Positions 1 through 5,830 of a DNA stretch of 5,830 nt are shown here, in pieces (positions within the stretch are counted from its first letter, which is position 1; the number at the start of each line of letters is the position of its first letter). The notes beneath the pieces are model-generated. The model was given only the letters and a program-made list of their open reading frames with translations, did no database searches and was not told where the DNA came from. The stretch is from Candidatus Zhuqueibacterota bacterium (GTDB lineage Bacteria > Zhuqueibacterota > Zhuqueibacteria > Thermofontimicrobiales > Thiofontviventaceae). The stretch is taken from positions 1-5,830 of the forward strand of contig WJJN01000378.1 in the NCBI GenBank assembly GCA_014729735.1, in the 5' to 3' direction. A program made the translations under genes and the position numbers.

Positions 1-132
1 CACCGGTGTCCGCGCGAATGGCAATTGAGACGCTAGCTGCCTGCCACTACCACAAGAACTATACGCTAAGATTATTCCTAACGTTATAACAAGTCCACAA
101 GTTCGTAGAACTCGTTTAATTGATCGGTTCAT
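1..132 (-). CDS. Probable lipoprotein, N-terminal fragment (runs off left edge)
   Basis: Only the first 44 codons are in the window; the frame is open to base 1. The start ATG (130-132) is supported by a GGTGAGG Shine-Dalgarno at 138-144, five bases from GAGG to the start. The peptide opens with a basic n-region (MNRSIKRVLR), then a hydrophobic stretch (residues 13-24, GLVITLGIILAY), then SSC with Cys27 followed by GSG. This is the layout of a type II signal peptide. The lipobox is relaxed (Tyr at -3, Ser-Ser before Cys), as is often seen in Bacteroidota-like bacteria. The mature protein would be lipidated on Cys27 and held in a membrane. Nothing of the functional domain is visible, so no role can be given. 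It follows the 237-residue gene on the same strand after a 200-base gap and may or may not share its transcript. A plain secreted or anchored protein is the alternative. Confidence 0.72.
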   Translation of the reverse strand, partial: MNRSIKRVLRTCGLVITLGIILAYSSCGSGRQLASQLPFARTPV

Positions 133-332
133 AACATCCTCACCTATTTAAATTAGTTATTTTAGTCTTAAAACAATATGCACCTGTACTTCGAGACAAG
201 CAGTTGTTCGAGCGCAGTCAATCTTCTGATCTTTATACACCTGAGCGTGTGTTGCCGGGATATTCATACACCGACCTTGATATTGACACAAAAAAATAGA
301 AAAGCCGCTCCACCCGAAAAAAAACATCTTTT
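133..332. other. Non-coding gap between the 237-residue gene and the lipoprotein gene
   Basis: These 200 bases are AT-rich. Just after the TGA of the upstream gene the minus strand carries two T-runs (eight Ts at 317-324 and seven Ts at 291-297). A GC-rich stretch at 304-315 lies between them but does not fold into a convincing stem. A TAAAAT at 159-164 on the minus strand could be a -10 box for the lipoprotein gene, but no good -35 lies upstream of it. No clear terminator or promoter can be called. Confidence 0.45.
138..144 (-). promoter_or_regulatory. Ribosome binding site of the partial lipoprotein gene
   Basis: The minus strand reads GGTGAGG, ending five bases before the ATG at 130-132. 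It matters because it fixes the start of a gene of which only 44 codons are visible. Confidence 0.6.
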
Positions 333-1046
333 TCAACGATCGATTAGACATCGCTCTCCAAGAATCATCGAGACAAAAAAACTCTCTGCACGTCCACCTT
401 CTTGGCAGTTCAAGAAACACCCTGCAGCAGTGCATGCTTCTCTAAAAGCCTCGTCAGCCTGAGCTTTCAGAAACCCACAGTCTCTACCGCCGTTAGCGAG
501 ACACTCTACAAATCTGCTATCAGCATCATTCCATCTATTTATCAAACCCATTATGATTGTGAAACACGAATTCGCGCATTCATTACTGGCAGGCAGTTGG
601 GATACCAATGTTATATTATCCCGAAGACCGGCAAGTATTCCGGGAGGAATGTTGGAAGTAGCGTACGTCAATTGTGCTCCCAATGGTGTGAGAGAGTATG
701 CAGACCCAGTAGCTGATCCGGTTGGTGTATAAAGCGATACTTTATCATCAGAACGAACAAAAATGGTTGCATACATGGTGGTGCTATCATACACTACAGA
801 TTTCCGAATAAGCTCATTAGCGACTGTGACAAATATGGCAGAATCCGGGTGTTCTATCTGGTCAAGCTGGGTATTATATACTTTGGAAATGGGGCTATCC
901 TTCTGAAAGTATCCCGTAATTTCTACATGCTTGTTCTTTACGACTATTTGAGATTGGGAACACACAATTACCAGAAGTGGTATGACTGGAATGAACCAGT
1001 AGAGAATTTTGAAGAACTCCGTAATAGATCTCGTAAGTACTTTCAT
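333..1046 (-). CDS. Hypothetical membrane-anchored protein with cysteine-rich C-terminus (237 aa)
   Basis: I do not recognise this family. Residues 11-29 (FFKILYWFIPVIPLLVIVC) form one hydrophobic segment after a short basic start, so the protein is probably a single-pass anchor or has an uncleaved signal, with about 205 residues outside the cytoplasm. Residues 30-150 look beta-rich and polar, with a Thr/Ser/Gly stretch (about 107-117). Residues 157-233 hold eight cysteines (157, 161, 182, 190, 205, 210, 214, 233) in a helical-looking region, which suggests disulfide bonds. Cys29 is preceded by Val-Ile-Val and is a poor lipobox. The start is fixed by AAGGAG at 1055-1060, eight bases before ATG. 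The gene starts 25 bases after the stop of the 845-residue secreted protein, so the two are probably one transcription unit and may act together at the envelope. No function can be assigned. Confidence 0.82.
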   Translation of the reverse strand: MKVLTRSITEFFKILYWFIPVIPLLVIVCSQSQIVVKNKHVEITGYFQKDSPISKVYNTQLDQIEHPDSAIFVTVANELIRKSVVYDSTTMYATIFVRSDDKVSLYTPTGSATGSAYSLTPLGAQLTYATSNIPPGILAGLRDNITLVSQLPASNECANSCFTIIMGLINRWNDADSRFVECLANGGRDCGFLKAQADEAFREACTAAGCFLNCQEGGRAESFFVSMILGERCLIDR

Positions 1047-1054
1047 GATTATTT

Positions 1055-1060
1055 CTCCTT
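1055..1060 (-). promoter_or_regulatory. Ribosome binding site of the 237-aa gene
   Basis: The minus strand reads AAGGAG, eight bases before the ATG at 1044-1046. It sits inside the 25-base gap after the upstream stop. The short gap with its own strong site fits two genes on one mRNA, translated independently. Confidence 0.75.
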
Positions 1061-1071
1061 AATTAAATGTG

Positions 1072-3609
1072 CTATCTCAATAAAAGCATCTTACGCGTTT
1101 CCACAAGTGCGCCTACCTGCAATTGATAGAAATAGACGCCGCTCGGAACAATATTTCCGCTGTTATTCTGTCCATCCCAAACCACTTGTTGGGACCCAGC
1201 CGGTTTCATAGAATTCACCAAAGTTCGGACTTCCTGCCCCAATGTGTTGTAGATCTTCACTTCAACGTGGCTGGCTATTGGCAGAGCGTAATTGATTGTA
1301 GTTGTGGGATTAAAGGGATTTGGGTAATTTTGGTATAATCTATATACTATCGGGAATTTTGAATACTCATTATCAACCGCGGTAGTTGGATTTTTTGAAT
1401 AAGTATATGCGATTAAACCATTAAAGCCACTGGTAACGAGAATTGTGTCACCGGATAGTAATGCTATGTCACGGCTATCTACACGGAGATAAGCTGTTTT
1501 ATTAAAGGAACTTCCATTAAAGCTGCAGGCAGCTAATACGCCGCTATTTACCGGGCTGCTGCTTCCCGCTAAAAAAATTGTTTCGTTCATAGCTGCGATC
1601 CCCTGCGACCACAGTTCATTGATTGAATCCGAAGCCACATGCATAAAAGACGTGTCTTCATGACTAAACGCATGAATATGCCTCCAGGAACCGAGAAAAA
1701 TTGTGCCGTCGGCTCCGAACGCAATTCCTTTAGAATTACCAATCTCGCTGTTATGCCACGTATTCATAAAATTGGAACCGGTGTAGTTGAAAGCCCATAC
1801 GCCATCCCTGAAAAGAAAGATTGCATTGTCCGGTGCAACTGCAATTCCACGCGCCTCGTTTTCAACAGAAAAATTATTAAGATGGGCTGTGCTGACAAAC
1901 GAACTGCCATCGAAGCTGTAGGCGCGCAGACCGTCCTCTCCATTAGCAAGAAAAACCGTTCCGTCTGAATCCAGGGCTACATCCATCGCGCTGCCACCCT
2001 CATCGATATGCGCTAAATTTGCAAAGGCAGTTCCATCAAAGCTATACGCTCTTAAACCGTCCTCGCCATTTGCCAGGAAAATGGTTCCATCGGCTCCTTC
2101 CGCCACACCCATGGCATCACCGCCATCATTGACATGGGCAATGTTGCTAAATGATGTGCCGTCAAATGAGTATGCCCTTAAACCATCCTTTCCGTTTGCC
2201 AGGAGGATGGCGCCGTTTGTTGCCGCTATTACATTGTTGGCTCCTGCATCATTACCCTCATTGATAGCTGCGATTTGAGTAAACGTGTGCGACAATGGAT
2301 TGGAATCAAGAATTGGGCTGAACGAATCAAAAACGCCCCAATCCATGCTGTTGTGGACATAATTTGCGGTTATATTATTCAGCGCCACGCTCAGCTTATA
2401 ATTATGCAGCTCCGCAGGCGGCGCCCACTCTCCGCGCCAAAGACCTTCACGGCGCTCAACAAGATCAACTGATGCGCTAATGCTCCCGTCATCGCTTTCG
2501 ATCAAGGCGCGCGCGGTCAGGTCTTCGCCGTGTGGATTGGTGATATGAGCCCAGAACGAAACAGTCTGGGAACCTGCCACAACCGTTTCCGAATTGACCC
2601 GAATACTATCAACATGCGCAGCATTACTGAAATCTTCTGCATAGCCAAGCCGGTCCAGGCTTGTTCCAGGTAGTGTGCCGGTATACCACATGCGGTAACG
2701 GTGCCCGTCTTTAATCACCCTCGGGAACCAAACATTTTTGCCGTCCCAATTTTCAGGACCGGCTTGTAAAATTGGATTATCCGGGTGTTTGGTCCAGTTG
2801 ATGCCATCTGGTGACGTAGCATAGCCAATTGCTACACCAGTCAAATCTGAATTTATATCTCCGTGATACCACATGTGATATTGTCCATTTTCGAAAATGA
2901 CGCTGCTCGCAGCGGCAGCATTGGCATCCCAGCTACCTGCATCGCCTGCCGGCAACACCGGATTGTTTTGATTCTTGCTCCAATTCATGCCATCGCTTGA
3001 GTTCGCATATCCGGTTTGCCGGATGCCGGAGGCTGACCGTCCGGTATACCACATTTGATAGAGCGTATCGGATTGCAGAACAACGGGCAGGAAAGCATAA
3101 CTATCATCCCAGGCGCCCGATGCGCCTTTGTCCAAAACCGGGCTGGCAGACTGCCTGATCCATGAGACAGGATCAGAAGATGTCGCGTAGCCAATTCCGG
3201 AACTGGTAAGACCACCGGAATACCACATTTCATAATTCGTTCCATTGAATAGAACATAAGGCAGCCACAAGTTGATACTGTCGAATGTATTGGGAGCGCC
3301 CACGTCAAGGACGGGATTTATTGCATCTTTCATCCAGTTAACCCCATCACTGGAGATTGCATAACCGATGCGATACGTGTTTTCTTGAAGGGCGCCGCTG
3401 TACCACATCCTGTACATTTCGCCGTCAAAGTGAACATTAGCATAAGCTGCCTCGGTATTATCCCATTCACCGGGATTTCCCAATGGCAAAATCGGATTGC
3501 CGTTATATTTGACAAAATTCGTCTGCGCGAAAATCGATGTTCCTGGCGAAACTACAAAAGACGCCAGTATGAACAATACCCCGTATGTTAGAATTGATGA
3601 TTTTTTCAT
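1072..3609 (-). CDS. Secreted double beta-propeller protein with type IX sorting domain (845 aa)
   Basis: This is probably an outer-surface or released protein. Residues 1-28 are a signal peptide (basic start, hydrophobic core, Ile-Phe-Ala end). Residues 37-328 hold five similar units of about 60 residues, each with NP(I/V)L, usually WD, then MWY(S/T/H)G and GYA. This five-bladed fold resembles the GH43/GH130/GH32 glycosidase clan. Residues 329-430 look like a beta-sandwich linker. Residues 446-738 hold seven units of about 42-47 residues with an IFLANGEDGLRAYSFDG-like core, a likely seven-bladed propeller. Residues 755-845 match the Por/type IX sorting domain (YPNPFNPTTTI, GVYFYQL, KMLLLR), which directs export across the outer membrane and is usually cleaved. 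The five blades are nearly symmetric, so no acidic residue stands out as catalytic. It could be an enzyme, a glycan binder or an adhesin. The start follows AGGAGG with an eight-base spacer. Confidence 0.93.
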   Translation of the reverse strand: MKKSSILTYGVLFILASFVVSPGTSIFAQTNFVKYNGNPILPLGNPGEWDNTEAAYANVHFDGEMYRMWYSGALQENTYRIGYAISSDGVNWMKDAINPVLDVGAPNTFDSINLWLPYVLFNGTNYEMWYSGGLTSSGIGYATSSDPVSWIRQSASPVLDKGASGAWDDSYAFLPVVLQSDTLYQMWYTGRSASGIRQTGYANSSDGMNWSKNQNNPVLPAGDAGSWDANAAAASSVIFENGQYHMWYHGDINSDLTGVAIGYATSPDGINWTKHPDNPILQAGPENWDGKNVWFPRVIKDGHRYRMWYTGTLPGTSLDRLGYAEDFSNAAHVDSIRVNSETVVAGSQTVSFWAHITNPHGEDLTARALIESDDGSISASVDLVERREGLWRGEWAPPAELHNYKLSVALNNITANYVHNSMDWGVFDSFSPILDSNPLSHTFTQIAAINEGNDAGANNVIAATNGAILLANGKDGLRAYSFDGTSFSNIAHVNDGGDAMGVAEGADGTIFLANGEDGLRAYSFDGTAFANLAHIDEGGSAMDVALDSDGTVFLANGEDGLRAYSFDGSSFVSTAHLNNFSVENEARGIAVAPDNAIFLFRDGVWAFNYTGSNFMNTWHNSEIGNSKGIAFGADGTIFLGSWRHIHAFSHEDTSFMHVASDSINELWSQGIAAMNETIFLAGSSSPVNSGVLAACSFNGSSFNKTAYLRVDSRDIALLSGDTILVTSGFNGLIAYTYSKNPTTAVDNEYSKFPIVYRLYQNYPNPFNPTTTINYALPIASHVEVKIYNTLGQEVRTLVNSMKPAGSQQVVWDGQNNSGNIVPSGVYFYQLQVGALVETRKMLLLR
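1390..2274 (-). repeat. Seven in-frame blade repeats (second propeller)
   Basis: This covers residues 446-740. Blades begin at about residues 448, 491, 533, 575, 618, 660 and 707, mostly with an (A/W)H or AxL opening. They continue with a GxA...GTIFLA strand and a GLRAYSFDG-like strand, and end in SF. Blades 1-3 share an almost identical core (ANG(K/E)DGLRAYSFDG). Blades 4-7 are diverged but keep the pattern, and blade 7 is shorter. The LANGxDGLR wording recalls LVIVD-type surface repeats, but I would not assign that family from sequence alone. Confidence 0.78.
2626..3501 (-). repeat. Five in-frame blade repeats (glycosidase-like propeller)
   Basis: This covers residues 37-328 of the 845-residue protein. 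The five units begin at about residues 37, 97, 155, 215 and 277. MWYSG, MWYSG, MWYTG, MWYHG and MWYTG fall at residues 68, 128, 186, 246 and 307. A following GYA (LGYA or IGYA in several units) and, in four of the five, an SxDxxxW-type segment complete each unit. WD is present in blades 1, 3, 4 and 5; blade 2 has FD. The spacing is that of one propeller blade. These are protein-level repeats, not near-identical DNA. Confidence 0.85.
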
Positions 3610-3617
3610 GATAAATA

Positions 3618-3623
3618 CCTCCT
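3618..3623 (-). promoter_or_regulatory. Ribosome binding site of the 845-aa gene
   Basis: The minus strand reads TAAGGAGGT (AGGAGG at 3618-3623), eight bases before the ATG at 3607-3609. It is a near-perfect Shine-Dalgarno and fixes the start just ahead of the signal peptide. Confidence 0.85.
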
Positions 3624-3675
3624 TATTATTACCGCTTTCTTCTGTCTCATGTGATGTTGTTTCAGAACCACAAGT

Positions 3676-3704
3676 TTTTTACCTGCTCAATATCAGAGCA
3701 CCAA
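3676..3704 (-). promoter_or_regulatory. Weak candidate promoter of the 845-aa gene
   Basis: On the minus strand TTGGTG (3699-3704) and TAAAAA (3676-3681) are 17 bases apart, a sigma-70-like layout matching 3 of 6 and 4 of 6 consensus bases. It would give a leader of about 60 bases. No clear Bacteroidota-type TAnnTTTG box was found nearby. This is a guess supported mainly by its place, downstream of a possible terminator and overlapped by a repeat set. Confidence 0.22.
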
Positions 3705-3711
3705 TGAGCAG
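3683..3711 (-). repeat. TGCTC direct and inverted repeat set, candidate operator
   Basis: On the minus strand TGCTC occurs at 3706-3710 and 3696-3700, exactly ten bases apart, and its complement GAGCA at 3684-3688. The outer copies extend to a six-base inverted pair, CTGCTC (3706-3711) and GAGCAG (3683-3688). The ten-base phase puts the direct copies on one face of the helix. It lies 74 bases upstream of the 845-residue gene's start, overlapping the weak candidate promoter. It could equally form alternative RNA hairpins or be chance. Confidence 0.35.
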
Positions 3712-3716
3712 AAAAT

Positions 3717-3739
3717 AGAGGATTCGCATAGCGTCCTCT
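3717..3739 (-). terminator. Hairpin after the HTCS gene, possible terminator
   Basis: The minus strand reads AGAGGA-CGC-TAT-GCG-AA-TCCTCT: a six-pair stem, a two-base bulge, three more G-C pairs and a three-base loop. ATTTTC follows, a weak U-tract for minus-strand transcripts. On the plus strand the same hairpin is followed by TTTATTATT, a slightly better tail, though no plus-strand gene lies upstream of it. It sits about 140 bases after the regulator's stop. It could end the regulator's transcript or lower read-through. Confidence 0.5.
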
Positions 3740-3760
3740 TTTATTATTACAAATGATAAA

Positions 3761-3774
3761 GCTATTGAAATAGC
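3761..3774 (-). terminator. Small AT-rich hairpin, weak terminator candidate
   Basis: The minus strand reads GCTATTTCAATAGC, a five-pair stem with a four-base loop, followed by TTTATCATTT. The stem is short and AT-rich, so alone it would be a poor terminator. It lies just before the stronger hairpin at 3717-3739 in the direction of transcription. Confidence 0.25.
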
Positions 3775-3838
3775 CTGCATCTTTTGACAATTTACGACAA
3801 CACGGCACGGAATTCAACCAGGATCGAATCAAAATATA

Positions 3839-3848
3839 CCAATATTGG
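3839..3848. repeat. Ten-base perfect palindrome CCAATATTGG
   Basis: CCAATATTGG lies 28 bases beyond the stop of the regulator gene and overlaps a second small inverted repeat, ATTG-GAT-CAAT (3844-3854). It is 230 bases upstream of the 845-residue gene's start, far for a simple operator. It may be a protein site or chance in AT-rich DNA. Confidence 0.25.
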
Positions 3849-3876
3849 ATCAATTTGAAAAATATTCGGAGTGATA

Positions 3877-5830
3877 TTAATGTGAGATATACTTCGACGG
3901 CGGCTCGCCAAACTGCTCCCGGAAACATTCGGCAAAGTAGGATGGATTGTTAAATCCCACCTCATAGGCGATTTCAATGATAGTGGCGCTTCTCTTTTCC
4001 AAAAGCTGTCGGGCGCGTTTTAAGCGCATGGTACGGATAAACTCATTGGTTGAGAGACCTGTCACCGCCCGAAGCTTGCGGTTTAATGTCGGACGGCTCA
4101 TTCCTATCTGATGAGAGAATTGATCGATTTTAAAGTCGCTGTTGGAAATATTCTCTTCGACGATACTTAGAGCTCGCTGCAGAAATAGTTCATCAATTGA
4201 ACTGACAGTGATATCTTTCGGCTGCACGGTAATTTCGCGGCTGAACCGCTCGCGCAGTTGTTGCCGCTGTTTGATCAGATTTTTAGCTCTGACCATTAGT
4301 TCTTCAGCATCGAACGGTTTGACGACGTAGTCATCTGCACCGCTTTCAAAACCTTCGACCCTGCTCTCTTTTAAAGCCCGTGCGGTGAGCAGGATTATCG
4401 GGATATGGCTGGTTCGTTCATCGGTCTTGATTTTCTGGCAAAATTCATAGCCGTTCACCTGTGGCATCATCACGTCGCTGACGATCAGGTCCGGTAGTTT
4501 TTTAAGCGCGGTCTGATAGCCGGATTCACCGTTTTCTGCCTCGATGACGGAAAAATCCTGATCCAGGCAGTTGCGCAAAAAACGCCGCATATCTTTATTG
4601 TCCTCTACTATCAGTACCAGTGAGCGACCGTTATTCTCCAATGAAATTTCCTCAGGAATTTTTTGATTGTGTTCGGCAGTGACCGGTTCCGGTCTGTGGG
4701 ACGTTTCTGAAACTTCTGCATCATAAACGTTATCAATAATTTCCTCATCAGAGAGGTGATCCCGCCCGAGTGGCAGACTGATCGTGAAGGTCGAGCCTTC
4801 CCCCTGTTTGCTCTCTACAACAATTTCGCCGTGATGCAAATCCACGAATTCTTTGGTCAGCGCCAGTCCGATGCCGGTGCTGCCCTGTTCACTGGAAGCC
4901 GAACCATTCGCACTGTAAAAACGGTCGAAGACATCGTCAATGTGCTCCGACGAAATTCCGACACCGCTGTCAGCAATCGTGATTTGAGCGGCAATTGGCG
5001 TTGTTTGATCCGGTTCAGTGAGACAGGAAACGGCTATGCTTATTCTCCCGCCCTCAGGCGTGAATTTGAAGGCGTTGCCCAGCAAGTTGAAAATAATTTT
5101 TTCTAACTTTTCAGCATCGAAATAAACAATAATGGATTGTTCCGGGAAGTCCTGATCTAAGGTTATATTTTTACTTTCTGCCAGCGAAACAAAGGATGCG
5201 GTACATTCCCTGATTCTTTGCACGATGTCATCCGGCTGTGCCCGCAACGGCAGGCGACCGGCTTCTATTTTTGAGAGATCCAACAATTGATCGATGAGTT
5301 GTTGCAGCCGGCGGGCATTTCTTTGCATGGAGAGCACATCTTCATGTCTTTCATTGTCCTCAGACGTGGACAACAATTTTTGCAGAGGTCCAAGAATCAG
5401 GGTGAGTGGCGTGCGAAATTCATGTGATATATTGGCAAAAAAGCGTGATTTTAATTCGTCGATCTCTATCAATTTCCGGGTTTCAAAGCTGCTCCTCTCT
5501 AACTCATTTTTGAGATGTGTGCGTTTTAGTTCAAATCGTCGTACACCGTATATTATCAAACCAAACAAAATAATCGAGAAAGCATACGCCCAGCCTGTTT
5601 TCCACCAGGGCGGACTGATGTTGATCATAATTGAGGCGCCTTCCTCATTCCAAATGTTGTCGTTGTTCGAGCCTTTCACGTAGAGGGTGTATTCGCCGGG
5701 ATCCAGATAATTAAAAGTGATGTCATGCTTCGAGCCAAGGCTGATCCAATTGTCGCTAAAACCTTCGAGTTTATAGGCGTATTGATTTTTCAGGGGATTG
5801 CGGAAATTTAGCGCAGCAAATTCAAAAGTC
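3877..5830 (-). CDS. Hybrid two-component system regulator (HTCS), 5' end missing
   Basis: This is a one-protein signalling system: an outside sensor, a kinase, and a receiver fused to a DNA-binding domain. The frame is open to the right edge, giving 650 visible residues of what is usually a 1300-1400 residue protein. Visible residues 1-73 are the Y_Y_Y domain (ALNFRNPLKNQYAYKLEGF, LDPGEYTLYVKGSNND). Residues 79-97 span the inner membrane. His136 in SHEFRTP is the phosphorylated histidine. Asn252, DSGVGIS (287-293) and GSTGIGLAL (316-324) are the ATP-binding boxes. The receiver (403-520) keeps Glu409-Asp410, Asp452, Thr482 and Lys504. An AraC-type double helix-turn-helix fills 547-650. All key residues are intact, so the system looks active. 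A GTG at 5677-5679 is inside the Y_Y_Y domain and is not the start. The missing N-terminus would carry the ligand-sensing propellers. It probably regulates the adjacent secreted-protein genes. Confidence 0.95.
   Translation of the reverse strand, partial: TFEFAALNFRNPLKNQYAYKLEGFSDNWISLGSKHDITFNYLDPGEYTLYVKGSNNDNIWNEEGASIMINISPPWWKTGWAYAFSIILFGLIIYGVRRFELKRTHLKNELERSSFETRKLIEIDELKSRFFANISHEFRTPLTLILGPLQKLLSTSEDNERHEDVLSMQRNARRLQQLIDQLLDLSKIEAGRLPLRAQPDDIVQRIRECTASFVSLAESKNITLDQDFPEQSIIVYFDAEKLEKIIFNLLGNAFKFTPEGGRISIAVSCLTEPDQTTPIAAQITIADSGVGISSEHIDDVFDRFYSANGSASSEQGSTGIGLALTKEFVDLHHGEIVVESKQGEGSTFTISLPLGRDHLSDEEIIDNVYDAEVSETSHRPEPVTAEHNQKIPEEISLENNGRSLVLIVEDNKDMRRFLRNCLDQDFSVIEAENGESGYQTALKKLPDLIVSDVMMPQVNGYEFCQKIKTDERTSHIPIILLTARALKESRVEGFESGADDYVVKPFDAEELMVRAKNLIKQRQQLRERFSREITVQPKDITVSSIDELFLQRALSIVEENISNSDFKIDQFSHQIGMSRPTLNRKLRAVTGLSTNEFIRTMRLKRARQLLEKRSATIIEIAYEVGFNNPSYFAECFREQFGEPPSKYISH

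Noticed and set aside
159..180. Promoter for the lipoprotein gene (TAAAAT at 159-164, or a near TAnnTTTG at 173-180)
   Set aside because: TAAAAT has no matching -35 at 16-18 bases, and the other box does not fit the Bacteroidota consensus in its second half.
287..335. Rho-independent terminator after the 237-residue gene
   Set aside because: T-runs are present but the GC-rich stretch between them does not pair with itself; only a pure A-T hairpin can be drawn.
157..435. Minus-strand open frame of 92 codons overlapping the end of the 237-residue gene
   Set aside because: It overlaps a better supported gene out of frame, has no good ribosome site, and its composition (rich in Cys, Arg, Trp and Phe) looks like a shadow frame.
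178..462. Plus-strand open frame of 94 codons over the 133-332 gap
   Set aside because: It runs antisense into the 237-residue gene, and neither a Shine-Dalgarno nor a recognisable domain was seen.
960..962. Cys29 of the 237-residue protein as a lipidation site
   Set aside because: The preceding residues Val-Ile-Val lack the small residue needed before the cysteine, so a plain membrane anchor is more likely.
849..1211. Plus-strand open frame of 120 codons
   Set aside because: It is antisense to two real genes, crosses their junction and has no protein-like pattern.
5677..5679. GTG as the start of the regulator
   Set aside because: The frame continues upstream for 50 codons with a clear Y_Y_Y domain, so this codon is an internal valine.
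5294..5683. Plus-strand open frame of 129 codons
   Set aside because: It is antisense to the kinase region of the regulator, whose motifs are all intact on the other strand.

Overview
The window holds four genes, all on the minus strand, so it reads from right to left. In transcription order they are: the 3' two thirds of a hybrid two-component system (HTCS) regulator, cut by the right edge; a large secreted protein of 845 residues; a 237-residue membrane-anchored protein with a cysteine-rich end; and the first 44 codons of a probable lipoprotein, cut by the left edge. No plus-strand gene, RNA gene, CRISPR array or mobile element was recognised.

Organism: the C-terminal tail of the 845-residue protein is a type IX secretion (Por) sorting domain of the form YPNPFNPTTTI...GVYFYQL...KMLLLR. 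With the HTCS regulator, this points to the FCB superphylum. The exact wording of the tail is more typical of lineages such as Calditrichota, KSB1, Ignavibacteriota or Marinimicrobia than of Bacteroides. This is recognition by eye, not a database result.

Layout: bases 3877-5830 encode the regulator (Y_Y_Y sensor end, one membrane helix, histidine kinase, receiver, AraC-type DNA-binding domain). Bases 3610-3876 are a non-coding gap with two hairpins, a palindrome and a spaced TGCTC/GAGCA repeat set that overlaps a weak candidate promoter. Bases 1072-3609 encode a signal peptide, a five-bladed glycosidase-like propeller, a beta-sandwich-like linker, a seven-bladed propeller and the sorting domain. 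The 237-residue gene begins 25 bases after that stop with its own strong Shine-Dalgarno and is probably co-transcribed. A 200-base gap then leads to the lipoprotein start.

How they may work together: HTCS proteins in this superphylum commonly sense glycan fragments and switch on neighbouring surface carbohydrate genes. The simplest reading is a small glycan-related or cell-surface locus in which the regulator controls the secreted propeller protein and its membrane partner. No SusC/SusD pair and no clearly active enzyme is visible, so the substrate and the regulatory link are inference.
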